Of a stretch of DNA of 64,000 nt, positions 55,513 through 64,000 are shown piece after piece. Source of the DNA: Cololabis saira (lineage: Eukaryota; Chordata; Actinopteri; Beloniformes; Belonidae); assembly GCF_033807715.1 (NCBI RefSeq), contig NC_084592.1, positions 1,901,501-1,965,500 of the forward strand. Reading direction: 5' to 3'. Every line of letters starts with the position of its first letter. The first letter of the stretch is position 1. Below the pieces are notes generated by a model that did not search any database, was not told where the DNA came from, and was given only the letters and a program-made list of their open reading frames with translations. The position numbers and the translations under genes were made by a program.

Positions 55513-56143
55513 TTGTTATATTTTGAGTTACCCCACCCTTGTCCACTGGTAAAGACAATTCTAACGTTCAATGCATTAGTAAGTATGCATTATTAAGCTA
55601 ACACATGAAAAGGCAAACATTTAATGGATTTCAGCAAGTGGATTGTTTTACAGTATTTTAGAAATCAAGATGTGGCTGTTTGTACAAGAACTGCCTCATG
55701 GCAAACACCTCATCTCAGTAAACATGCTGTTTCCACTGGGCCTGGTAAAAATGTAGTGACTTTCTTAATTGCACTATTTTCAATATTTTCAATTATTTTT
55801 GTGTAATGGACCTTGTTGCATGAGCTAAATGAAGGCATTCAAGTGTGGTGTGTCCAAAAACCCACTGCAATTTAGTGGAGGACATCCCAAACATCAAGGG
55901 TGTGCTCCTCAGCTTCACATGGATTTGCAGGCACTTATTTTATAGTCTTCTTTTTGAGATGTTGGAGAGAGCGGCACTGGTGATATTGAATCTGCATCCG
56001 TTTAGGATCCAAGGCAAACATCAAGCAGTTCTGTGCCGTTTGATTTAATTTTTCTATAAAATGCTCACAAAAACTCACCTATGCAACTATTCTGTTGCTG
56101 TACATAAAATTATTTTTTTGCTAAGATTGTGTTTCATTTTCAG
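55513..56143 (+). other. thsd7b: Short thsd7b intron, no other features
   Basis: No repeat or gene seen. The acceptor region is TTTTCAGCAG with two possible AGs. Confidence 0.6.
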
Positions 56144-56279
56144 CAGAAAGTGCATCAGCCATCAAGCAGTCTCGATACAGAACCATTATTCACAGGCCTG
56201 CAAATGGAGGTCAAGAATGTCCAGACACACTGTATGAGGAGAGAGACTGTGAATCACTTCATAAATGTCCAGTGTATAG
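56144..56279 (+). CDS. thsd7b: thsd7b exon, end of a TSP1 repeat
   Basis: 136 bases if the first AG of CAGCAG is used (start 56144), or 133 if the second is used (start 56147). Both keep the frame and differ by one alanine (CIA-AES or CIA-ES). The peptide reads IKQSRYRTIIHRPANGGQE, then CPDTLYEERDCESLHKCPVY. QSRYR is the R-layer strand of the TSP1 fold, and CPDTLYEERDCE is its closing segment. The wording is closer to THSD7B than to THSD7A. The donor is GTAAAA at 56280. Exit is in phase 2 and completes an arginine codon with the next exon. Confidence 0.92.
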
Positions 56280-56979
<700 letters not shown>

Positions 56980-56987
56980 CAATGCAG

Positions 56988-57091
56988 GTGGAGAACACAC
57001 AAGTGGCACAGTTGTACCCTTGTCCCTGATTCTGTTAGACGAGGACTATCTGGATCGCGAGAAAACTGTGGAAATGGGTTAAACACACGAG
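56988..57091 (+). CDS. thsd7b: thsd7b exon, spacer repeat
   Basis: This 104-base exon has its acceptor at TTTCAATGCAG and a GTAAGT donor at 57092 (consensus-like). With two bases from the previous exon it reads RWRTHKWHSCTLVPDSVRRG, then LSGSRENCGNGLNTRG. The WxxxxWxxC spacer start and the CGxGxxTR strand are as in THSD7 proteins. Exit is in phase 1, so skipping this exon (104 is not a multiple of three) would shift the frame. The following exon is outside or not visible in the window. Confidence 0.9.
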
Positions 57092-57397
57092 GTAAGTATT
57101 AACCCCAACCTTTCGACGGTTTTCTGTTTCTGTTCTCCAAAAAGTCACTGCAAATATGTCAGTATTTCGTGTTAGGTTTCATCATGGAACCACATTACAA
57201 TGTTATTTTACAATGCCCTCATTTTGGATCAAAAGTGGTAATTTTTATACTTGTACAGCATGTGATTCTTACTCCTATCTTTCTATAGATTACTTTTTGT
57301 TCGCGGTTTCTAAATTATGCAGATTTCTGTGTAAAGTTCTTGTGAAATATTAGCGGTTCGTTATAACAGGATTTAACTGGCCCAAATCACCAAGGTT
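57092..57397 (+). other. thsd7b: thsd7b intron, first 300 bases
   Basis: Ordinary intron DNA after the GTAAGT donor. Confidence 0.5.
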
Positions 57398-58015
57398 CAT
57401 TGAATGAGCCTGGTCCTGCTCAAGGTTTCTTCCCTCCTAAAGGGGAGTTTTTCTTGCCAGTATTTGGCTTAAGGCTTTTCTCCCACTAGGGGAGTTTTTA
57501 CCTGCCATTGTTTATGTAATAATTGCTCGGGGGTTTATGTTCATTTTCTGGGTCTCTGGAAAGCGTCTAGAGCAGTGGTCGCCAACCTGCGGCTCTAGAG
57601 CCACATGCAGCTCTTTAGCCCCGCCCTAGTGGCTCCCTGGAGCGTTTTCAAAAAATGTTTGACCTTTTTTTTTCTTTTTTTTCTTCTTTTCTCTGTTTTT
57701 CTTTTTTCCCTTTTTAATCTCAACATTTCGACTTTTTTCTCAAAATTTTGACTTTTTTCTCGACATTTCGACTTTTTTCTCAAGATTGTACTTCAACATT
57801 TATCTTGACATTTCGACTTTTTTCTCGAAAATTTCGACTTTTTTCTCAACATTTCGACTTTTTTCTCGAGATTTTACCTCAACATTAATCTCGACATTTC
57901 AAATGTTTTTCTCGACATTTCGACTTTTTTCTCAACATTTCGACTTTTTTCTCCTGGTCTAGAGACAACATCTGTTGTATTAGACGCTATACAAATAAAA
58001 TTGAATTGAATTGAA
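57398..58015 (+). mobile_element. L2 LINE 3' UTR, split by a hAT MITE
   Basis: CTCAAGGTTTCTTCCCTCCT, CTAAAGGGGAGTTTTT and TTAGACGCTATACAAATAAA match the 34015-34690 L2 3' UTR. The unit is broken at 57573-57956. It ends in (GAATT)n. Confidence 0.9.
57573..57956. mobile_element. hAT MITE with CTCGACATTTCGAC repeats
   Basis: Starts CAGTGGTCGCCAACC and ends TTTTTTCTCCTG, with the 8-bp duplication GTCTAGAG at 57565-57572 and 57957-57964. GCGGCTCTAGAGCCACATGC near its left end and the CTCGACATTTCGACTTTTTT repeats (57720-57950) are shared, in the opposite orientation, with 19689-20398, so both belong to one hAT family. Confidence 0.92.
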
Positions 58016-58654
58016 TAATTCATAACTCATCCATAGACCAGCAAACATCCCAATAAATTCCAAAATTGCTTGTTCTGTTTAATTTTGCTGCACCAAATGA
58101 TGCCCTGAAAAGTTTCTAGCATTTCTGGTCTTAGCAAGGTTCATTCAGCAGGGTAATTATGAATGACATTTCTCAAGTAAATTTCAGTGACTCTTTGATG
58201 AGGATGGAAAAATTGTTTGTTGTGCTGCCAGGTCATAAGCAATCCTCGGTGACCTTTTTTAGCTTCTGATTTAAATGTGATTAGAACGTAATTAAATACC
58301 AGTGACATTTCAAAAAAATGAAGCACGAAATCTGTAACTGATAGAAATCCAGTATAAAAATGTAGATTTTTAAAGAGCATAGACAGATGAAAAATGATAA
58401 TAAGTGCTTATATAAGATTTGAGGACAGAAAGGAAGCATTTTTAGATTTGGCCTAAGTTTAGCACATGTAAAAGTAACATCCACATCAAAGCAAGTATTG
58501 AAGGTTTCCTCACCTAACATCGTGTTGTAACAGGATGATGATTGTTATGATCCACTTCATCTATAGTTTTAACAATGTGGCTGGTTGGTAGCAATAACTT
58601 GTCAGACAATCATCTTGGACACAATATTTCCAGATTATTTCTTACATCATTTTC
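58016..58654. other. thsd7b: Intron DNA, nothing recognised
   Basis: AT-rich with no terminal repeat, RNA gene or exon. Confidence 0.5.
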
Positions 58655-59386
58655 TTTAAAGGAGCCGTCTGTAAGAAATGGCCAAAACTGGTACTGCAGT
58701 CACTTTCAAAATATTGTTGAGCGGTGTGTACCCTCCCCCTCCTCCCCCGACCAGAGGTTGCCAGGTAGGCTGCAGAATGCAGCAGGAACGTAGGCTGCCA
58801 TGGCTGCAATAATTAGAGCCGAGCTGGCAACCCGGATGCCGAAACAATACTGACTTTGTGATTGGGAGATAGGTGGAGGGTGGAGCTTCAGAAACAATAC
58901 TGACTTGGTGATTGGGAGATAGGTGGAGGGTGGAGCTTCAGAAACAATACTGACTTGGTGATTGGGAGATAGGTGGAGGGTGGAGCTTCAGAAACAATAC
59001 TGACTTGGTGATTGGGAGATAGGTGGAGGGTGGAGCTTCAGAAACAATACTGACTTGGTGATTGGGAGATAGGTGGAGGGTGGAGCTTCAGAAACAATAC
59101 TGACTTGGTGATTGGGAGATAGGTGGAGGGTGGAGCTTCAGAAACAATACTGACTTGGTGATTGGGAGATAGGTGGAGGGTGGAGCTTCAGGCCAAAACA
59201 AAAAATGACAACATAAACATCAGTTGAGGGCTGCAACTCCTCTTTTTAAACTGGAATATCCTGGCTTGAGTGCTGTTATCAGTGACATAAATATTTGAAA
59301 TGAACATGATTTTTAAATGTCTGTTGACATATCGGGGTCATTTTATGATTTGTTTTATTATTGCTCTTACATACAGCTCCTTTAAA
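58655..59386. mobile_element. TTTAAAGGAGC-ended MITE carrying a minisatellite
   Basis: TTTAAAGGAGCCGTCTGTAA at the left and TTACATACAGCTCCTTTAAA at the right are inverted repeats. TTTAAA at both edges may include a target duplication. No coding. The 50-bp array lies in its middle. Confidence 0.8.
58841..59190. repeat. 50-bp minisatellite, seven units
   Basis: GAAACAATACTGACTTGGTG starts at 58841, 58891, 58941, 58991, 59041, 59091 and 59141. Only the first unit differs (CTTTGTG for CTTGGTG). Near-identity of all units points to recent expansion. Confidence 0.97.
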
Positions 59387-60138
59387 AGTGTCTGGCAATA
59401 AGAAATGCAGTATGATAACAAGCAGTTTCAGTTCAAGCTAATATTGTGCAACCACACAACTGGGATGACAGAATTAAATTTAAAATTTAAACATTAGTTT
59501 GTAGATTGAAATTGTAAGGTGAAAATGTCATTTTAAGTGATTTGTATGTATGCACGCATGTATGTATGTAGTTATACATATACTTATTCATTTAATTGCT
59601 TTTTTTTCTAGTCTTAGCTGTGATTAGCTCTGACTTTTCAAATGCCAGAATGTTACTTATTAAAGGTCTTTACACTTAACACTTTCGAAATATTGGGTTT
59701 GTGCGCTTGTAGGTATGTTTTACTCCTTACAAAAGGATTTGTTTTCTAAAGGAAGGTGCATTTTTTCCATCAGGTTGGATTTTGATGATAGTGCCTATGC
59801 AAAGAACAAGGCATCCTCTTAATACCTTTATTTAATAACAGTTCTTAGCACAATAGATGGAGCTAGGAAAATCCACCGCATCTTACACTCCCAACAATTG
59901 TTCTCAATTAAATGGATACATTTGGCAGCTAAAATCATCATCCATGACAATGTGATGCACAAGGGTCATTTGCTGACCATCCTTACATTCACTTGCTTTT
60001 TAAAGAACTTCTCATTTATTATCTTTATAATCATTGTGATCCGTATATCTATAAGGTGCCTACTGATAACTTTGACATAAAGAATATTAGCTCATGAATA
60101 TGTGAGACAGTGAGGTAAATGACTATCAACTTGCATTT
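59387..60138. other. Intron or intergenic DNA, nothing recognised
   Basis: TGTATG-type words at 59535-59565 only. An AG at 59610-59611 was tested as a splice acceptor and rejected. Confidence 0.45.
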
Positions 60139-60483
60139 TTAAAGATTTTTTTTTCCAGATTTTTTCCCCCAGTGCTCCTAGCTAAGTCAGTCGTGGATCA
60201 CGTTATTCTGGCCAGATCCTCCCCACCCCATCTGGCGCCCCGGCTGGCCAGAGGGGGCAGTGTAGAGTCCAGGATTGTTGCATGTTTTTGTGAGGGTAGC
60301 TCACATTAGCTACCCAAGGGAACATGGGGAGAACATACAAACTCCACACAGAAAGATCCTTTCACCAACCCCACTCAGGATGTGGGCGGTGAAGTCATGG
60401 GGGAACTTAACACGCCCCAGCTAAAATTTAACTCAGGATCTTCTAGCTGTGAGATGGCTGCACTACGACCACTTGCGTTTTAA
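60139..60483 (-). mobile_element. SINE copy in reverse orientation
   Basis: The minus strand matches the 51867 element: B-box side words (TGAGTTAAATTTTAGCTGGG, diverged), GTTCTCCCCATGTTCCC and CTCACAAAAACATGCAACAA. The A-box half is only partly visible. It is shorter and older than the + copy. Duplications were not identified. Confidence 0.75.
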
Positions 60484-61065
60484 TAAAATATGACTAAAAT
60501 ATTTAATAATCTTTTTTTGTTTGCTTTATTAAAATACAAATATACTTTATTATGCCGTTATTATCAGTTAACTAGACACTTGTTAACAGTTAACTATGCT
60601 TTTTGCATCTACCGGATCTAAAGCGGGAACAATGTCTTATCAAGGCTAATAAATCTTTTATTACACATTTATTAATGATTTTCACAACTTCCACATCTGG
60701 AATGAACACTACAGTACATGTGGTCAAAGTTGATAAACTGGGATGAAAACAATTGCATAATAATACAAATGTTTCAAAGGTGAAGCCCAAAATTGGCATT
60801 TATTGCTGTGGCTGTCAAGTAAACAGGACATTTTACTAAAATGGTATAAAAGTCACCTAAAACAGGCATTTGGGAACAAAAAAAAGCTCACTTTTAGCTC
60901 CTTTATACAAAACATCAATAAATGCAAAAAAGTACAGTTCTGTAAAGTGTAACATAAAGCTGAAGTAGATTTGTTTCTTGAATTTCCATTGAACATTTAA
61001 ACATTTTAACAAAGCAACCACTCTTTTGCACTCTTTAAACATGGTCCATTTGCTTCAAAAGCAAT
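60484..61065. other. Non-coding stretch
   Basis: AT-rich. It may contain the 3' untranslated part of the pseudogene at 61066-61396, but no poly-A signal could be tied to it. Confidence 0.4.
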
Positions 61066-61396
61066 TCAATAGTTCCCCTTCCCAATGGGCAACAGTTTCC
61101 CTGATTTCTTAAGTGTCTGAACTGTATTGTCAACATCTGGACTGTCACGGATGGCATCAAAACATTTCCCAGCAAAATCACCAAGCTTGTGCTTTCTTGT
61201 ATGCTGATCTTTGAACTCTTCAAACTTTTCAGGGGCAGCAATGGAAAGCTCTGAAATTGGTGCATTCAAGGCAATTGTGTTGCAATCCACTCCCACTTAT
61301 TTACAGGCAGCAGTGCTATTCTTGTTCTTGTAGACCTTCAAAACTTTCCGGTAATGTGCAATTACCTCATCTGGATCACGTGCTGATGGTGAAGAA
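61066..61396 (-). pseudogene. CCDC106-like pseudogene fragment
   Basis: On the minus strand an intronless frame reads SARDPDEVIAHYRKVLKVYK, an in-frame TAA just before VGVDCNTIALNAPISELSIA, then FEEFKDQHTRKHKLGDFAGK and VQTLKKSGKLLPIGKGNY, and a TGA at 61066-61068. The DEVIxxYRKVLK...VGVDxNTI...API-EL-AAPE pattern and LKKSGKLLPI end resemble the C-terminal region of CCDC106-type proteins, which have many copies in fish. The internal stop, loss of the N-terminal part at the repeat boundary (61397) and absence of introns suggest a processed or transposon-borne pseudogene. The identification is by memory of the pattern only. Confidence 0.5.
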
Positions 61397-62815
61397 GAGA
61401 GAGATGTATAACACACCTGGGTGCACGTTACGGTTCGGACCGCATTAACTGCCGAAGGAATGACATAAATTGCGCCAAAATTACACGATTAATTCAAAAT
61501 GTTCAAAATGGCCAAGTTTCTGTCCGGTTTCGGCCATGGCGCCAAAATACTTTTCTTTAAGTTGCGACATGATACAGGTGTGTACCAATTTTCGTGCATG
61601 TACGTCAAACCGTATTGTGGGGCTTGAGGCCTGAAGTTTTATCTGTATAGACCAATCAGATGAAGGGGGGGGGCGCGCTATTTAACTGCCGAAGGAATGG
61701 CATAAATTGCGCCAAAATTACATTATTAATTCAAAATGTTCAAAATTGCCGACTTCCTGTTCGGTTTCGGCCATGACGCCGACAGACTTTTCTTTAAGTT
61801 TTGACATGATGCAGGTGTGTACCGATTTTCGTGCATGTACATCAAACCGTATTGTGGGGCTTGAGGCACGAAGTTTTATCTGTATGGACCAATCAAATGA
61901 AGGGGGGGCGCGCTTTTTGGCGTCTATCGTCGCCACGGTAACACGTTTGACAAAAGTAATGCACAGCGTTGCAGGATCGAGACGCACATTTTGATGTATA
62001 ACACACCTGGGTGCACGTTACGGTTCGGCCCGTATTAACTGCCGAAGGAATGGCATACATTTTGCCAAAATTACATGATTAATTCAAAATGGCCAACTTC
62101 CTCTTCGGTTTTGGCCATGGCGCCAATAGACTTTTCTTTAAGTTGGGACATGATACAGGTGTGTACCGATTTTCGTGCATGTACGCCAAACTGTATTGTG
62201 GCGCTTGAGGCACAAAGTTTTCTAGGGGGCATTGTTGAGCCATTAGGCCACGCCCATTAATGCAAACCATGAAACATCAAATTTATTGCCAGGCCTGGCT
62301 TGCGTGCAAAATTTGGTAACTTTTGGGGAACTATCAAGTATGTACCAATCAGATGAAGGGGGGGCGCACTTTTTGGCGTCTATCGTCGCCGCGGTAACGC
62401 TTTTGACTGAGAAAAGCAATGCGCATCGTCGCAGGATCGAGACGCACATTTTGACGTATAACAAATTAAATTGCGCCAAAATTACACGATTAATTAAAAA
62501 TGGCCGACTTCCTGTTTGGTTTCGGCCATGGCACCAAGAGACTTTTCTTTAAGTTACAAAATTATACAGGTGTGTACCGATTTTTGTGCATGTACATCAA
62601 ACCATATTGTGGCGCTTGAGGCACAAAGTTTCCTAGGGGGCGCTGCTGAGCCATTTTGCCACGCCCATTAATGCAAACCATTAAATATAAAATTTTTCGC
62701 CAGGCCTGCAAGATTTGGTGACTTTTGGGGCACGTTTAGGGGGGCAAAAAGGCCCTCATTTCATCGGAAGAAGGGTAAAAAAACAAGGAAAAAAAAACGA
62801 GAAAAAAAGAATTCC
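61397..62815 (-). repeat. GGGCCC-family block F, multi-module, reverse orientation
   Basis: Complements of the family core recur: ATGTATAACACACCTGGGTG at 61404 and 61994, GGCCATGGCGCCAA-type blocks at about 61533, 62114 and 62526 (diverged), and GCCAGGCCTGG-type words at 62287 and 62699. It ends near AAGGCCCTCATTTCATCGGA (62750) without the GGGCCC hairpin. At least four module copies lie head to tail. Confidence 0.75.
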
Positions 62816-63162
62816 TAAAATCAAAATAAAGCTTTAAGCAGTTAAGAACTAGATTGCGTTGTGTAGTACTGTACTATTAATCACAGAACAATGGTGTCCC
62901 TGATGTTTGGGACACAAAGTGTACACATTTACACATTTATGAGATGAGATATACTTTTAATGTCCCCTAGGGTCATTTTTCCTTTGGCTCAGCACTGCAT
63001 AACAACATACATTAAGAGTAGTCATGTAGTTGTCACAGGTAAAAAGGACAAAGATAAAAAATATAAAATGCATACATTCATTCACACATAAGATAAAATG
63101 AGTTCGGAAAAATAAATAAAACAAATATAAAAAAACATTATTTGTGTAACAAATTAACATAC
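62816..63162. other. AT-rich spacer
   Basis: No gene or named repeat. Confidence 0.4.
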
Positions 63163-63600
63163 CGTATTTTCGCGACCATACGGCGCGCCGTGTGGCAAGG
63201 CGCAGCCTCAGTTTTGTGTGTCATTTCTGTATTTAAAACACAAATACGGCGCACCGAACGAAAAGGCGCCGTCTACACACACACGGCGCACCGCCTTACA
63301 ACAACACACACACAAGCATACAAGTGTGCGTATTTAAAAATAGAGCGGGAGCAAAACTTAGTTTGATTGTGCTTTATTTAAATTATTACAATCGTATTGC
63401 ATTAATCAAACCCATCGAAGTCTTCATCCTCCGTTTCTGCATTAAACAGCTGCGCTAAATCAACTGTGCCAGTCCCACTTTCCTCGTTGTCAGAGTCACT
63501 TTCCGTGCCGTGCGGCCCCTTGGAAATGATGCCGGCTTTTGCGAAAGCTCGAACAACAGTGCAGCCCAGCAGACACGTCAGCCCACGATCTACAACCCAT
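63163..63600 (-). mobile_element. Pogo/Tigger-like transposon 3' part
   Basis: TACCGTATTTTCGCGACCAT begins the terminal repeat, followed by CGGCGC-rich sub-terminal repeats (63180-63300). The transposase tail reads on the minus strand from about 63590 to 63402. The opposite terminus is not in view. The related end at 9705 supports a family. Confidence 0.6.
63402..63590 (-). pseudogene. Pogo-like transposase C-terminal tail
   Basis: On the minus strand LLGCTVVRAFAKAGIISKGP is followed by an acidic tail (GTESDSDNEESGTGT, then AQLFNAETEDEDFDGFD) and a TAA at 63402-63404. The VVRAFxKAGI strand and acidic FDGFD-type ending are typical of fish pogo/Tigger-type DDE transposases. The catalytic domain is absent. 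Confidence 0.65.
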
Positions 63601-63810
63601 CAACATTAAACTACGGAGACCGCCGCCGGGAAGGCCGACCTCCCCGCCGCAGGGACGCGTCGGCTGCCGCTCGGTCGGGCGGTTCCTCCGGCCTTCGGGC
63701 CCGCCTCTGCGGTGCAGCTCCCCCGGCTCGGCCTCGCTCCTTCTCGGTAGCGAGCCCGAGTCGCCCCGTCCGCCCCATTTGTCCCGCCACGGGTGTAGCT
63801 GGAGACTAAA
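63601..63810. other. Unidentified GC-rich segment
   Basis: About 70 percent G+C by eye, with CGCCGCCGGG and CGGTCGGGCGG words, in contrast to its AT-rich surroundings. Frames open on both strands lack a domain I know. It may be part of another element or an old CpG island. Confidence 0.35.
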
Positions 63811-64000
63811 TAAGTTGTGTTTTATAGTAATTACTGATACTATCTGCATAAACTATTGTATTTTAAAATGAAAACAGCGTTTTTAATGTAACCAAGTATC
63901 CTACATCATAGCCACATGACAGGTGTTTGTAACAAAGAAAACTGTGAAAATCATTTAAGAATTTAATTAATTTCATTATTTTAATTGGGCAGGCACTTCA
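63811..64000. other. AT-rich window end
   Basis: Nothing recognised. Confidence 0.4.

Noticed and set aside
58841..59190. CRISPR-like array
   Set aside because: Units are contiguous, with no unique spacers, in a vertebrate genome. It is a minisatellite.
59600..59690. Acceptor-like TTTTTTTCTAG at 59611 as the next thsd7b exon
   Set aside because: The in-phase translation lacks cysteines and stops after about 22 codons.

Overview
This window is animal nuclear DNA and almost certainly comes from a ray-finned (teleost) fish. It is AT-leaning and very gene-poor. It carries microsatellites and many fish-type transposable elements: L2/CR1-like LINEs, a BEL/Pao element, a gamma-type endogenous retrovirus, hAT, Tc1/mariner, pogo-like, PIF/Harbinger-like and TTAA-target DNA elements, and a tRNA-headed SINE. 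Its only cellular gene is on the + strand. Five separate exons encode consecutive pieces of a thrombospondin type-1 domain protein that best matches THSD7B (7529-7729, 44943-45174, 55093-55208, 56144-56279, 56988-57091). All have GT/AG borders and consistent phases. Both ends of the gene lie outside the window. One further exon, expected by family comparison inside the 37-kb intron, could not be found by eye.

Layout. 1-7.5 kb: an inverted pair of copies of a GGGCCC-ended repeat family, then a decayed L2-like LINE whose reverse-transcriptase frame carries thirteen 23-bp tandem units. 7.5-45 kb: a giant intron. It holds further GGGCCC-family copies, fragments of two LINEs, a truncated palindromic element, a 12-bp GC-rich minisatellite, hAT derivatives, a LINE split by a TTAA-flanked element, a BEL/Pao element carrying a solo-LTR-like insert, an L2 LINE split by two further insertions, an endogenous retrovirus with 607-bp LTRs and an AGCC target duplication (34726-40545), and a Tc1/mariner-superfamily element keeping its catalytic half (41806-43250). 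45-55 kb: microsatellites, a Tc1 relic, nested TIR elements, a minisatellite cluster, a deleted LINE and a SINE with a perfect 16-bp target duplication. 55-57 kb: three clustered exons, the last preceded by (TG)49. 57-64 kb: an L2 tail broken by a hAT MITE, a MITE holding a 50-bp tandem repeat, a SINE, a CCDC106-like pseudogene, a multi-module GGGCCC-family block and the tail of a pogo-like transposase.

The mobile elements do not cooperate with the host gene, but several sit where they could affect its splicing: the (TG)49 tract 11 bases before an acceptor, an L2 tail about 15 bases after a donor, and a NAGNAG acceptor. Element names rest on recognised protein motifs, terminal repeats and target duplications read by eye. 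No database search was possible, so family labels below the superfamily level are tentative.
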